A stretch of 64,000 nt of DNA from Schistocephalus solidus (GCA_017591395.1 WEDG01000726.1:1-64000), one strand, 5' to 3'; positions 1 through 12,242 are shown, counted from the stretch's first letter. Numbers and translations: made by a program. Notes: a model not told the origin generated them from the sequence alone.

Positions 1-2035
1 TTGATGTGCTTCGTTCAGTTACGTATTGCTTACACCTTCTATAAAGCTCCAGAACCATAGGGAGATGACGCCATGCGTGAGTCTTCATTCTAAGTGAGGC
101 GGAAATCGTGACGAGGCCTCCTTGGTAATCTGCACTTTATGCATATTGTGTTCTGAAATCAGAACACGCAATTCGCTACCCAAATCGACTAAACGTTTGA
201 GGAACACATATTAGACTATCACACAGTAAAATCGTCTGCTTTTAACCACCTCCATTCTAATCATTTTCCCTGGTTTATCCACTCAGAAATCGTCTTTACC
301 AATTTGTTTTCTCCGCCTTTTCGTTTTCAAGTATTCTGGCCGATTTAAATGCTGCAATTTTACCAAACCACTCGTAGACTGTGAGTTACAGTTCAACAAG
401 CAGCTTGCCCTACCCTTCCTGATTATAGATTTATGTTAAAATCCTCGCTCTGTAATTTGATTTTTGATGCCATGCAGCTGTATGTAGAAAAAGTCAGCAA
501 TTTGTTCAGACATATCTTTTTAATGAAAAGTGTTAACTGTTAATTATTTATTAATTTACTGAGAGCATGTGAGTAAAAAGCGCAGAATAATTAATACAGT
601 AAATGCCTCAAATTTTACTGAACTGAAATAGAGGCGGGAGGTAGAATAATTTGTGAGCGGACCTGTGGATTTAAGAGGCTTTTGCTCCATGTTCTCTATA
701 CTGTCTCGTTGGCATGTACGGCATATATTTATGTCGGATTTTTATGATTTCTTTCTTGATGAGGTCTATGGGTGGCAAAGTTGAATAGGCATATGCCTAT
801 TAATTCACCATGACATATATAATTTACCGTAGCTGATAACGCACTACGCCACTGTCATTTATAAGAATATACTTTGAGAACTTGAATTTAGTTGACGGAA
901 GTATCTGGGTAGTTTGTGGTCTCCAGCCATTACTCAAATATAAACATCCTTGTACAATATTGCAACCCAGACTTCGGTTTTAACTTTAGAACGCAACGTA
1001 AGTCAATCCTTTATCACCATTTGTGCAATATTCATGCTGTTGGCATGATCGACAGAACTTTAAAGTTTAATTGTATGATTGTTGAAATCCACATATGTGG
1101 ACACCCTCAGCAATAACGCACATCTTTGCAGATGACAAAATTGTTCGATGAGTTCAAAATTTTCTGGTTGACAAGTTTTTAGTTCACAGTAGCACTGTAC
1201 CCTTATCTTCCACATAGCTGGTCTAATTAATAGTTTTGAGGGGTGTTGAGTGTGTCACGCGTATGGCACATCTCAAAGACTATTCTAAAACAACTACAGG
1301 CTAGCAAACCTCAGATAATTTCGTTGACCCTCTAACATAAGTATTTATTATCAGCCAAACTGTTCGTCTATCTTGAAACGTTATTTCGGGAACTTGTTTG
1401 TAACTGTCCTCCCCACGTTGCATTTTTCGGGTTGAAAATGTCATTGGTTATCTATGGGAAAAGTGGCGATGACAAACGAAGATAAATTTTGCTTGATGGA
1501 TGACTGAAAGCCACGCTTACGTCAGTTCTTCCCGTAAGCGCAAGACATATGATTTACAACGCGGTTGGCTTATTAGTTCTCATTGCGTTTCTCTTGGCTG
1601 TGTTTCGTTTATTCGCATTTGCATTTGCAGGGTTTCTCGCCTCTTACGAGAAAACCATATTCGCCTCGCTATTAATGTATTGAGACATTAGGACTTTAAC
1701 CAGCGGTACTCTAATGGTCTGCAGACAACTGAATGTTATTTGGGATTGTTCATGCTGTCTTCGTACAATTCTTCTGATGTCTAGCATTATTTCCACTTTT
1801 GTTCGACTCAAATAGTGCAATAAATCACCGAAAGTTCATACAACCCTACAGGTATAGCGGATACGTAGTGGATTTACTCCAGAGCTTCACAATCATCACA
1901 CCAAGCCAACATCAGCAGGAATTACCATCGGGCCTCATACCGAAAGGCTTTATTTTGCACCGAGTTCTTAGTTGCTGTTTGCAGGCCACAATGGTCCCTA
2001 CGGCTAGGTAGATGCGCTGGACCAACACAGAGACC
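1..2035. other. AT-rich stretch without a recognisable gene
   Basis: No open frame here resembles a known protein, and no tRNA-like box pair or tandem repeat stands out. The longest open frames are about 60-70 codons and lack splice-flanked coding character. The stretch reads as intergenic or intronic sequence of low repeat content. Confidence 0.5.
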
Positions 2036-2039
2036 AGAC

Positions 2040-2450
2040 CAGGGCGCGCAGGCATTATTTGTAATGAGCTCTCATAAAATGCCGAATATGGGGGGAGGTG
2101 TTTTGGCACGCGTAGGTGCAGGCTCACGTCGCACTTTCAGCCACTGCGACACTTCATGGGATCTATCTCAGGGCCTGGCGAGCAGGGTCGAGGAGTCTCC
2201 TGCCACACCAGCCCTCTGCGCCCGACCCCCGTCTCCCGTCTTTTTGACTCTGTATTGACACCGGGCACAGACGGGTGAGGGAAAAGAGTGTGCAGTGGCT
2301 ACAGCTGAAGTTAAATATCACTCAAAACTATTTCATGGGCAGAGTCACCGTCACTGCAGCACCATGCTGCAGAGAATACAGTTGAAATCGTCGGACCCAC
2401 GACAGTCAAACTGTCATATGTGCATTTTGCAGTCGGTCGGACTGGCAAGG
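2040..2450 (+). mobile_element. Old 3' tail of the zinc-finger LINE family
   Basis: The segment is a diverged copy, in the opposite orientation, of the repeat at 25575-26990, 47085-47290 and 48655-49095. The clearest match is the stretch around 2235-2265 (TTTTTGACTCTGTATTGACA), which corresponds to the complement of the sequence near 25732-25765. In the other copies this repeat lies directly 3' of zinc-finger LINE coding sequence, so I read it as a 5'-truncated LINE tail in + orientation. It has no coding capacity. Family assignment is inference. Confidence 0.45.
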
Positions 2451-2993
2451 CAAATGCGTCTCTGGACTCATTCACAGGAAGGTCAATGATTTCGACACGG
2501 TGGGTCCTAAAACCAGACGCCAAACATAGTAATAATGGTGGTCGGCGGCATCGGCGATGTACCCAGAACGAACTGAAGGCGTGGATCGTTAGGTAATGAA
2601 ATGCACATGGAAGTTAGAGAGTTTGTTGAGTGTGAGTCAGAGTTTTCAACAGGAGTGAATGAGTGATGCAGTTGGTACATTGACCGGAGCGTATGTTGGT
2701 CGTGTTCTCATCAAATGCGCTGGTGGGTTTGAACGTTCGTATGAGAATGAAGGCTGTTCCGGCACTACATTTCAGTGAACGTTTAGCCAGAAAAATACGT
2801 CAGTAAAGTAGGTTCACTGGCCTCCGGACATAAAAGTCAGGATTTCAAATTAGTGTAGAAAGTTTGAACAGTGATAGATATCAATGAACTAACATGTTGA
2901 GTACATTAAAATATACACGGATAACGGGTTCGTTGGTGATGGGTGCTACTTTGGACTATGGGTGTCGCGTTCCGAAGCTATGCACAGATGACT

Positions 2994-3060
2994 TCTTCTT
3001 CTTCTTTCTTATTCTCCTACTCCTCCTTCTTATTCTTCTTCTTTTCTTTATATTTTCTTC
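2994..3060. repeat. (TTC)n-like pyrimidine tract
   Basis: An impure TTC/CTT-rich tract lies just left of the first unit of the tandem array. Open frames through it translate to Phe/Ser/Leu runs and are not genes. Confidence 0.7.
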
Positions 3061-3539
3061 TTTTCCCACATTTTTGCTCCCGAGGCTCGGTCGCTTTTCA
3101 TGTTCGCGAGGTTTGGAGGCTTGAACGTAGATTTTTCTCCTCGGAACACTGGCGTAGGCATTACTACACATGGGATGACGATACATTCGCGCGACCTGTC
3201 GGTGCACGTAGATTTCTGTTTACTTTACTGCACGATTGCCATTCTATCTCTCTCTTTCTCTCACACACAGGGCGGTTAGCATATGATACTTCTGACCATC
3301 GTACAGCCCTGACTGACCGAATAACATCCACTCATTGTCCTACCACTCCAGCGGAAGCAATGTGATTAGTCGATTAAGAATTACAAATAGAAGAAAGCCC
3401 TTTGGCTCGTAGAAGTGAATCGGTCTGACTTTTTCAGTTCTGTTTGTCGTATTTTGGTGAGCCGTGTAGTTCCTGGGTAGAAATCCTAACGTTCCCGCAT
3501 ATATATTTTTATTTAACCATACTTCAAGGAATTTGACCC

Positions 3540-3886
3540 GGTAAGGATGCCTTGTATGGCCGCCTAAACAGGAAACACACACAATGCATGTGCCTTTGCG
3601 CTTACTTCTAAGGAAGGTATGTTTAGGATTAAGTTGAAGGTTGGGGTTAAGGTCAGATTTGAGGTTAGGGTCATGATTAGGCTGAGGGTTAAGGTTCCTA
3701 TCGTGTTGAATGTAGCGGTTACTTTTAGGGTGGGGCTAGGGTGAAGATTAAGATAACAGTTTGGTTTCATGTTAGGCGTTACGGCTGCAGGTATATTAAC
3801 CTTTCACTGAAATTTACCCTAAGGCCACCTTATTTAAGCGTACGGGGCAGTTTCTATTCCTGTGTCCTGTTTAGGGGGTCCCTACC
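3540..3886. mobile_element. Fold-back/MITE-like element with TTAGGG-like interior (unit 1)
   Basis: The left end GGTAAGGATGCCTTGTATGG is matched, inverted, by the right end ...GTCCTGTTTAGGGGGTCCCTACC. Both ends also share an inverted CCTAAACAGGA block. The interior is a degenerate series of TTAGGG/TTAAGG-like words. There is no transposase. The same element stands alone at 29836-30169 and 31946-32262, which proves it is an interspersed family and not specific to the array. Confidence 0.65.
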
Positions 3887-4360
3887 TTTGACCGTTCCTG
3901 GTCAAGTCAACAATGCGAAAGACTGCTACTGATAGAATGACTGATGGATTGAATCGGAAGTGGCAGAACGAGAAATAGCTAGTAGCACCGAATTTCGTGC
4001 ATGAGCGAAATTGAGATATTAGCTAGCAGGTAGTAGTATTTTTGTTGGCGCAGAAAAGTTATTGAGAAGTTTCTTATAAATCTTAATTAGGGCATTGAAG
4101 GCAGTCAAAGTGAAATTGTAGAACTGTGGTCAATAAGAAGGCTTTTAGGGAGTTCAAGGAACCGGATATGGGAAATTTCTAGCTTATGAACACATCCAAA
4201 CTTCTTTTAAAATTCGGCATAGTGACCGAAAAATTACTTCCTAGCAATGGTAGCTGAGGCGCTCACCGATCGGTTACAGGACTCACTTGTCCCGTTGTTC
4301 GCTACGGCTAACTCTCGAGCCCCGCCAGCAGCCGCATGAGTGGCTACCATTGTGAATATT

Positions 4361-4545
4361 CCCGATCGAAGCTGGCAAGACAAAGGAGTCCGTGGCTCAA
4401 TGGTTTAGAGCGTTGGATTTCTGATCAACAGGTTGTGGGTTCGAGCCTCGGGTAGGGCCCCACCTGGGATCGGGTATGGCTGGCTGACGACGGCTAGCAT
4501 GCCAGAAATAGCCATTCCAGTCTCCCCCTTGTCTTTGTCGGTAAT
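4361..4545 (+). mobile_element. tRNA-derived SINE with hammerhead-like domain (unit 1)
   Basis: The head is tRNA-like, with an A box (TGGCTCAATGG) and a B box (GGTTCGAGCC). The loop TTTCTGA between them is compatible with an Arg(TCT)-type ancestor. The body carries the ribozyme-like fold annotated at 4472-4526. The tail CTTGTCTTTGTCGGTAATATC is shared with all copies in this window. An extra T inside the A-box/D-arm region distinguishes this copy from units 2 and 3. It is not a functional tRNA. Confidence 0.75.
4472..4526 (+). ncRNA. Type-I hammerhead-like ribozyme motif (SINE, unit 1)
   Basis: The order is GGG, internal loop, GGCTGG, then core CTGACGA, stem-loop CGGCTAGCATGCCA, core GAAA, TAGCCA, TT, CCAGTC, then CTCCC. 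Stem I is GGCUGG with CCAGUC plus the outer GGG/CCC. Stem II is GGC/GCC with a loop. Stem III is only about 2 bp. The predicted cleavage is after the TT before CCAGTC. A C/A mismatch sits where active hammerheads usually have G10.1-C11.1, so activity is unproven. Confidence 0.6.
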
Positions 4546-5017
4546 ATCATTCTGTTCCTGCAGTTACTAACTCAACTTCCATACGGTCGACTTACTGTTA
4601 TTGGTCTGTTCTCGCCCTCTTAGTGCAAATTCATTTTGTACACGTAATTGTATACCGCAACGTTAAAGAACAGTCTAATGGAAATCGATATAGTTTTGTA
4701 TCTCCATCATATGTATTTAGATTTTCGGTGACCAGCATCTTTGGTCAGAGAGAGAGAGAGAGAGTGTGTTTGAGCCTTACGTGGGGATACCCAAAAACAT
4801 CAGGATTATTTCCTATAGAGCAAGTGGGTTGCCAGTGTGGCTCTCTCCGCTAGCTACATCTACTAGAGCATTCCTCCTGCTCAGTTGGGTAGTTGTGTTC
4901 ACGAGTAACCGTCGCAGCGGACAGAATGATTGTTTTACCAAATCCCTCCCAACGCTCGCGATGAGTTTGCGATGGCAGACTTGAAGGAGCAATGCATCCA
5001 GGAAAGAGTAGATATTC

Positions 5018-5295
5018 CCACGTCTTACCTCTAACACTAACCCTAACTTCAAAGTAAATTGTGGCCTCAATTTTAATCCAAGCCCTGCCCCCAAAAACTA
5101 AACTCCCAAGTTAACACGAGTCCAAACCTTAACCCTAAATCTACTCCTGACCCCTTAGCCTAACCCTAATCTTAACCCAAACCTTAGTCTAAATACATAA
5201 CCTAATTTCCCCGAAATTTGGCAAAAAGCCGCATACAGTGTGGGTGGTTTCCGTTTCCGTGCCCTGCCTAGGCGGTCATACAAGACAACCCTACC
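5018..5295. mobile_element. Partial fold-back element with TTAGGG-like interior (unit 1)
   Basis: CCCTAA-like words run through about 5030-5195, followed by a right end (GTCATACAAGACAACCCTACC) that matches the family terminus inverted. The left terminus is missing or unrecognisable. It is not a telomere: the words are degenerate, oriented within an element, and repeated at 8720-8997 and 12420-12701. Confidence 0.55.
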
Positions 5296-7536
5296 GAACC
5301 TTAAAAAATGTTTCGAACAGTGATAAACCTCTCGGGGCAGGTGCACATCATCCCATCTTGAAGGGGATAAACGTTTTGTACGATTTTTATGTTAAGTAAA
5401 AATAATTAAATGAGTAGTTGTCGTTTTTTTGGTCATCCCCATATGGCGCAGTGAATATCCCATTGAACGCACTCACAGTGTAGTCGTGTGGATTAAACTG
5501 AGACGATTCATCGACTAGTTGCGCCCGTTTAACGACGAATTGATTATTGATTGGCCCAAATCGACTGGTTCGCACTAACCTCCTTCTTCCTGCAGTTTTG
5601 CCGGCAATAAAATCCCAAGTGAAGGACTCACACTTCTGATATGTCGTTCTCTAAACGGGCTACCCTGTTGCAGGTGCGTGTTGTGTCCTAAATGGAGGCC
5701 TTGTGTAACGTCAGTCATTTCACCCTATGTAACTTCCAGTGGACCTCACTCGAACCCGCTTCTGTTCTATGATGAGAGGTAGTAAAGCTGGTGAAGTCAA
5801 TCGAGCGCGCACATTCCTCGCTCTAATAAATCTGGCACACAAGTTGTAAAATTACCACGACACGCTTAAAGTAACGGCTGGACCAAGGGGAGGCTTTTGC
5901 AGTTTCTTCTTCTTATTTTTATTCTTTCCACATTTGCACATACACCTGACGTGCGAACATTCGCCTCAGCTCGTTATAAATCAATTTTTAAAACCAAGAA
6001 ATAGTGCCTACTGGGATGGGAAGGTGGTGTGGAGGCAGAGGGAGAAGTTCTGCCGCCGTTTCCGATGTATTTTCCACGGTTCATTGCAGTCGAACTCTTC
6101 ACCACTCGGCATTTCTTGTTATTGATTGTAGTTATGCGACCGGTAGCGACGTGTTCCAGACCTTCCTGCCACCTGACTGCTTACGTGTTGCCATTCCCAC
6201 GTGATGCCATCATTTTTGTCCACCCGGTTGCCGCAAGCTCTGCCTACTACGTTAACAAAACAGCTCTGGTTACGGCAGGCTGCAACGGCGTAGAAGAGCG
6301 ATTTATTCTCGCAGAAGAATGAAGCCATCACACCAGTCGGATCACCTGGTCACTTTGCCAAAACAAATGTATTCGCAAGTTGTGTCTCCCGTGTGGATAG
6401 TGTGTAGACAGGTTTCTGCCTACCAGCCAGACTGTAGTCAGGGCGACCCTGGAGGCACTTACGCACTGTCACCTGCACCGGTCAAATGTCCGGACTGGTG
6501 CTACTGTCCGCATTCTTTTCAGTGTGCACAAAGCCCGGTTGGCTAAGTGGTTCTCTCCTTCCTCCATGGTAAAGAATTCGCATTCAGATGTTTGACGAAG
6601 AGAAGGATGCGTTGGTTCTCCTGTATGTGAACCTGTAGCCTTAACCATGAGGAAGCTAAGTGACAATTTTCACCTGTTTTGGCCGGGATTTGCCTTTCTG
6701 CGGGGAGGGTAGGGGAGGAAAGTAGGGAAGGGGTTAAACTCCGTCCAGTCTTCGCCACAGCTTCATTCCTCTCGGCTCAGGATCTTTACGACCCAACAGC
6801 ACCTCTGAGAGAGATCTGTGTCGTCTGGGCTGTTAACCTGGGGTTGGAGGGAGGGGGTGACATTCCGATATGGTCTTGCCTCTAACCCTCTTGTTTTCGC
6901 CGTGTTCCTCGAAGGAGTGGATCGTCGGGAATACGGCTTTAGCCGTCCGCCAACATGGTTATTGTTGAAATTTTGACAGTCGATTCGTTGGAATTTTGTG
7001 TTCCGACTGAGATCCCTGCCACCGGCAGCATCTCCAATACTTCGGTCACTGTCACCGCGCGTGTGGAGCGCTTCCGGAGCTCGATCGCCTTTCATGTTCG
7101 CAGAGGTTTAGAGGCTTGAACGTAGATTTCCTCCCTCGGAACACTGGCGGCCGAAGGCATTACTACACATGGGATGGCGACACATTCGCGCGACCTGTCG
7201 GTGCACGTAGATTTCTGTTTACTTTACTGCACGATTGCCATTCTATCTCTCTCTTTCTCTCACACACAGGGCGGTTAGCATATGATACTTCTGACCATCG
7301 TACAGCCTGACTGACCGAATAACATCCACTCATTGTCCTACCACTCCAGCGGAAGCAATGGGATTAGTCGATTAAGAATTACAAATAGAAGAAGCCCTTT
7401 GGCTCGTAGAAGTGAATCCCGGTCCGACTTTTCAGTTCTGTTTGTCGTTGTTTGGTGAGCCGCGTAGTTCCTGGGTAGAAATCCTAACGTTCCGCGTATA
7501 TATTTTTATTTAAGCATACTTCAAGGAAATTGACCC

Positions 7537-7888
7537 GGTAAGGATGCCTTGTATGGCCGCCTAAACAGGACACGAGAATAGGAACCGCCCACAATGCATG
7601 TGCCTTTGCGCTTACTTCTAAGGAAGGTATGTTTAGGATTAAGGTGAGGGTTGGAGTTAAGGTCAGAGTTGAGGTCATGATTAGGCTGAGGGTTAAGGTT
7701 CCTATCGTGTTGAATGTAGGGGTTACTTTTAGGGTGGGGCTAGGGTGAAGATTAAGATGACAGTTTGGTTTCATGTTAGGCGTTACGGCACAGGTATATT
7801 AACCTTTCCTGAAATTTACCCTAAGGCCACCTTATTTAAGCGTACGGGGCAGTTTCTATTCCTGTGTCCTGTTTAGGGGGTCCCTACC
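7537..7888. mobile_element. Fold-back element (unit 2)
   Basis: This is the array-duplicated counterpart of the element at 3540-3886, with both inverted ends present (GGTAAGGATGCC at left, GTCCCTACC at right) and the degenerate TTAGGG-like interior. Confidence 0.65.
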
Positions 7889-8359
7889 TTTGACCGTTCC
7901 TGGTCAAGTCAACAATGCGAAAGACTGCTTTACTGATAGAATGACTGATGAATTGAATCGGAAATTGGCAGAACGAGAAATAGCTAGTAGCACCGAATTT
8001 CGTGCATGAGCGAAATTGAGATATTAGCTAGCAGGTAGTAGTATTTTGTTAGCGCAGAAAAGTTGTTGAGAAGTTTCTTATAAATCTTAATTAAGGGCAT
8101 TGAAGGCAGTCAAAGTAAATTGTAGAACTGTGGTCAAAAAGAAGGCTTTAGGGAGTTCAAGGAACCGGATATGGGAAATTTTAGCTTATGAACACATCCG
8201 AACTTCTTTAAAATTCTGGCATAGTGACCGAAAATTACTTCCTAGCAATGGTAGCTAGGCGCTCACCGATCGGTTACAGGACTCACTTGTCCCGTTGTTC
8301 GCTACGGCTAACTCTCGAGCCCCGCCAGCAGCCGCATAGTGGCTACCATTGTGAATATT

Positions 8360-8542
8360 CCCGATCGAAGCTGGCAAGACAAGGAGTCCGTGGCTCAATG
8401 GTTAGAGCGTTGGATTTCTGATCAACAGGTTGTGGGTTCGAGCCTCGGGTAGGGCCCCACCTGGGATCGGGTATGGCTGGCTGACGACGGCTAGCATGCC
8501 AGAAATAGCCATTCCAGTCTCCCTTGTCTTTGTCGGTAATAT
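8360..8542 (+). mobile_element. tRNA-derived SINE with hammerhead-like domain (unit 2)
   Basis: A box TGGCTCAATGG and B box GGTTCGAGCC are intact and correctly spaced. The hammerhead-like fold follows at 8469-8523 with core CTGACGA and GAAA, stem I GGCTGG/CCAGTC. Confidence 0.75.
8469..8523 (+). ncRNA. Type-I hammerhead-like ribozyme motif (SINE, unit 2)
   Basis: The core and stems match the copy at 4472-4526, with a cleaner 3' strand (CCAGTCTCCC). It shares the C/A pair next to the core in stem II. Confidence 0.6.
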
Positions 8543-8719
8543 CATTCTATTTCCTACCAGTTACTAACTCAACTTGCCCCATACGGTCGACTTACTGTTA
8601 TTGGTCTGTTCTCGTCCCTCTTAGTGCAAATTCATTTGTACCAAATCCCCTCCCAACGCTCGCGATGAGTTTGCGATGGCAGACTTGAAGGAGCAATGCA
8701 TCCAGGAAGAGTAGATATT

Positions 8720-8997
8720 CCCACGTCTTACCTCTAACACTAACCCTAACTTCAAAGTAAATTGTGGCCTCAATTTTAATCCAAGCCCTGCCCCAAAACT
8801 AAACTCCCAAGTTAACACGAGTCCAAACCTTAACCCTAAATCTACTCCTGACCCCTTAGCCTAACCCTAATCTTAACCCAAACCTTAGTCTAAATACATA
8901 ACCTAATTTCCCCGAAATTTGGCAAAAAGCCGCATACAGTGTGGGTGGTTTCCGTCTTCCGTGCCCTGCCTAGGCGGTCATACAAGACAACCCTACC
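8720..8997. mobile_element. Partial fold-back element (unit 2)
   Basis: Degenerate CCCTAA-like words end in the inverted family terminus CATACAAGACAACCCTACC. It is the counterpart of 5018-5295. Confidence 0.5.
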
Positions 8998-11236
8998 GAA
9001 CCTTTAAAAAAATGTTTCGAACAGTGATAAACCTCTCGGGGCAGGTGCACATCATCCCATCTTGAAGGGGATAAACGTTTTTACGATTTTATGTTAAGTA
9101 AAATAATTAAATGAGTAGTTGTCGTTTTTTTGGTCATCCCCCATATGGCGCAGTGAATATCCCATTGAACGCACTCACAGTGTAGTCGTGTGGATTAAAC
9201 TGAGACGATTCATCGACTAGTTGCGCCCGTTTAACGACGAATTGATTATTGATTGGCCCAAATCGACTGGTTCGCACAACCTCCTTCTTCCTGCAGTTTT
9301 GCCGGCAATAAAATCCCAAGTGAAGGACTCACACTTCTGATATGTCGTTCTCTAAACGGGCTACCCTGTTGCAGGTGCGTGTTGTGTCCTAAATGGAGGC
9401 CTTGTGTAACGTCAGTCATTTCACCCTATGTAACTTCCAGTGGACCTCACTCGAACCCGCTTCTGTTCTATGATGAGAGGTAGTAAAGCTGGTGAAGTCA
9501 ATCGAGCGCGCACATTCCTCGCTCTAATAAATCTGGCACACAAGTTGTAAAATTACCACGACACGCTTAAAGTAACGGCTGGACCAAGGGGGAGGCTTTT
9601 GCAGTTTCTTCTTCTTATTTATTCTTTCCCACATTTGTACATACACCTGACGTGCGAACATTCGCCTCAGCTCGTTATAAATCAATTTTTTAAAACCAAG
9701 AAATAGTGCCTACTGGGATGGGAAGGTGGTGTGGAGGCAGAGGGAGAAGTTCTGCCGCCGTTTCCGATGTATTTTCCACGGTTCATTGCAGTCGAACTCT
9801 TCACCACTCGGCATTTCTTGTTATTGATTGTAGTTATGCGACCGGTAGCGACGTGTTCCAGGCCTTCCTGCCACCTGACTGCTTACATGTCGCCATTCCC
9901 ACGTGATGCCATCATTTTTGTCCACCCGGTTGCCGCAAACTCTGCCTACTACGTTAACAAAACAGCTCTGGTTACGGCAGGCTGCAACGGCGTAGAAGAG
10001 CGATTTATTCTCGCAGAAGAATGAAGCCATCACACCAGTCGGATCACCTGGTCACTGCCAAAACAAATGTATTTGCAAGTTGTGTCTCCCGTGTGGATAG
10101 TGTGTAGACAGGTTTCTGCCTACCAGCCAGACTGTAGTCAGGGCGACCCTGGAGGCACTTACGCACTGTCACCTACACCGGTCAAATGTCCGGACTGGTG
10201 CTACTGTCCGCATTCTTTTCAGTGTGCACAAAGCCCGGTTGGCTAAGTGGTTCTCTCCTTCCTCCATGGTAAAGAATTCGCATTCAGATGTTTGACGAAG
10301 AGAAGGATGCGTTGGTCCTCCTGTATGTGAACCTGTAGCCTTAACCATGAGGAAGCTAAGTGACAATTTTCACCTGTTTTGGCCGGGATTTGCCTTTCTG
10401 CGGGGAGGGTAGGGGAGAAAAGTAGGGAAGGGGTTAAACTCCGTCCAGTCTTCGCCACAGCTTCATTCCTCTCGGCTGAGGATCTTTACGACCCAACAGC
10501 ACCTCTGAGAGAGATCTGTGTCGTCTGGGCTGTTAACCTGGGGTTGGAGGGAGGGGGTGACATTCCGATATGGTCTTGCCTCTAACCCTCTTGTTTTCGC
10601 CGTGTTCCTCGAAGGAGTGGATCGTCGGGAATACGGCTTTAGCCGTCCGCCAACATGGTTATTGTTGAAATTTTGACAGTCGATTCGTTGGAATTTTGTG
10701 TTGCGACTGAGATCCCTGCCACCGGCAGCATCTCCAATACTTCGGTCACTGTCACCGCGCGTGTGGAGCGCTTCCGGAGCTCGATCGCCTTTCATGTTCG
10801 CAGAGGTTTAGAGGCTTGAACGTAGATTTCCTCCCTCGGAACACTGGCGGCCGAAGGCATTACTACACATGGGATGGCGACACATTCGCGCGACCTGTCG
10901 GTGCACGTAGATTTCTGTTTACTTTACTGCACGATTGCCATTCTATCTCTCTCTTTCTCTCACACACAGGGCGGTTAGCATATGATACTTCTGACCATCG
11001 TACAGCCTGACTGACCGAATAACATCCACTCATTGTCCTACCACTCCAGCGGAAGCAATGGGATTAGTCGATTAAGAATTACAAATAGAAGAAGCCCTTT
11101 GGCTCGTAGAAGTTAATCCCGGTCCGACTTTTCAGTTCTGTTTGTCGTTGTTTGGTGAGCCGCGTAGTTCCTGGGTAGAAATCCTAACGTTCCGCGTATA
11201 TATTTTTATTTAAGCATACTTCAAGGAAATTGACCC

Positions 11237-11588
11237 GGTAAGGATGCCTTGTATGGCCGCCTAAACAGGACACGAGAATAGGAACCGCCCACAATGCATG
11301 TGCCTTTGCGCTTACTTCTAAGGAAGGTATGTTTAGGATTAAGGTGAGGGTTGGAGTTAAGGTCAGAGTTGAGGTCATGATTAGGCTGAGGGTTAAGGTT
11401 CCTATCGTGTTGAATGTAGGGGTTACTTTTAGGGTGGGGCTAGGGTGAAGATTAAGATAACAGTTTGGTTTCATGTTAGGCGTTACGGCACAGGTATATT
11501 AACCTTTCCTGAAATTTACCCTAAGGCCACCTTATTTAAGCGTACGGGGCAGTTTCTATTCCTGTGTCCTGTTTAGGGGGTCCCTACC
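11237..11588. mobile_element. Fold-back element (unit 3)
   Basis: This copy is almost identical to 7537-7888, with both inverted ends and the TTAGGG-like interior. Confidence 0.65.
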
Positions 11589-12059
11589 TTTGACCGTTCC
11601 TGGTCAAGTCAACAATGCGAAAGACTGCTTTACTGATAGAATGACTGATGAATTGAATCGGAAATTGGCAGAACGAGAAATAGCTAGTAGCACCGAATTT
11701 CGTGCATGAGCGAAATTGAGATATTAGCTAGCAGGTAGTAGTATTTTGTTAGCGCAGAAAAGTTGTTGAGAAGTTTCTTATAAATCTTAATTAAGGGCAT
11801 TGAAGGCAGTCAAAGTAAATTGTAGAACTGTGGTCAAAAAGAAGGCTTTAGGGAGTTCAGGGAACCGGATATGGGAAATTTTAGCTTATGAACACATCCA
11901 AACTTCTTTAAAATTCTGGCATAGTGACCGAAAATTACTTCCTAGCAATGGTAGCTAGGCGCTCACCGATCGGTTACAGGACTCACTTGTCCCGTTGTTC
12001 GCTACGGCTAACTCTCGAGCCCCGCCAGCAGCCGCATAGTGGCTACCATTGTGAATATT

Positions 12060-12242
12060 CCCGATCGAAGCTGGCAAGACAAGGAGTCCGTGGCTCAATG
12101 GTTAGAGCGTTGGATTTCTGATCAACAGGGTTGTGGGTTCGAGCCTCGGGTAGGGCCCCACCTGGGATCGGGTATGGCTGGCTGACGACGGCTAGCATGC
12201 CAGAAATAGCCATTCCAGTCTCCCTTGTCTTTGTCGGTAATA
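12060..12242 (+). mobile_element. tRNA-derived SINE with hammerhead-like domain (unit 3)
   Basis: A and B boxes are intact, with one extra G in the anticodon-arm region (CAACAGGG). The hammerhead-like fold is at 12170-12224. Confidence 0.75.
12170..12224 (+). ncRNA. Type-I hammerhead-like ribozyme motif (SINE, unit 3)
   Basis: The core CTGACGA and GAAA, stem I GGCTGG/CCAGTC and outer GGG/CCC are all present, as at 8469-8523. Confidence 0.6.

Larger units (their letters stand above)
3085..7078. repeat. Tandem array, unit 1 (3994 bp)
   Basis: This is the first of three head-to-tail copies. The homology starts at GCTCGGTCGC (3085) and restarts at GCTCGATCGC (7079). The unit holds a fold-back element (3540-3886), a tRNA/hammerhead SINE (4361-4545) and a partial TTAGGG-like element (about 5018-5295). 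It differs from units 2 and 3 by about 300 extra bases at roughly 4640-4937 and by many single-base indels in homopolymers. No host gene is recognisable, and open frames within it carry no known domain. Confidence 0.9.
7079..10778. repeat. Tandem array, unit 2 (3700 bp)
   Basis: This copy is nearly identical to unit 3 over its whole shared length, with only scattered substitutions (for example near 7404, 7759, 8153 and 8200 against 11114, 11459, 11859 and 11899). That implies a very recent duplication. It lacks the roughly 300 bp present in unit 1 at 4640-4937. Open frames such as 9731-10024 (+) and 10463-10795 (-) recur in each full copy only because the DNA is duplicated. They show no known domain. 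Confidence 0.9.

Noticed and set aside
4388..4460. tRNA gene (A and B boxes with an Arg-like loop); same at 8387-8455, 12086-12155, 20939-21000, 22165-22225
   Set aside because: The acceptor and anticodon stems do not pair properly, and each head continues into the same SINE body. These are tRNA-derived repeats, not tRNA genes.
5030..5200. Telomeric repeat array (CCCTAA-like)
   Set aside because: The words are degenerate, occur inside fold-back elements with defined ends, and recur internally in the window.
10463..10795. 110-codon open frame on - (and its copy at 6763-7095), and 97-codon frames at 6029-6322 and 9731-10024
   Set aside because: They are repeated only because the DNA is a tandem duplication. 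No domain, no splice context, and neighbouring frames are equally open.
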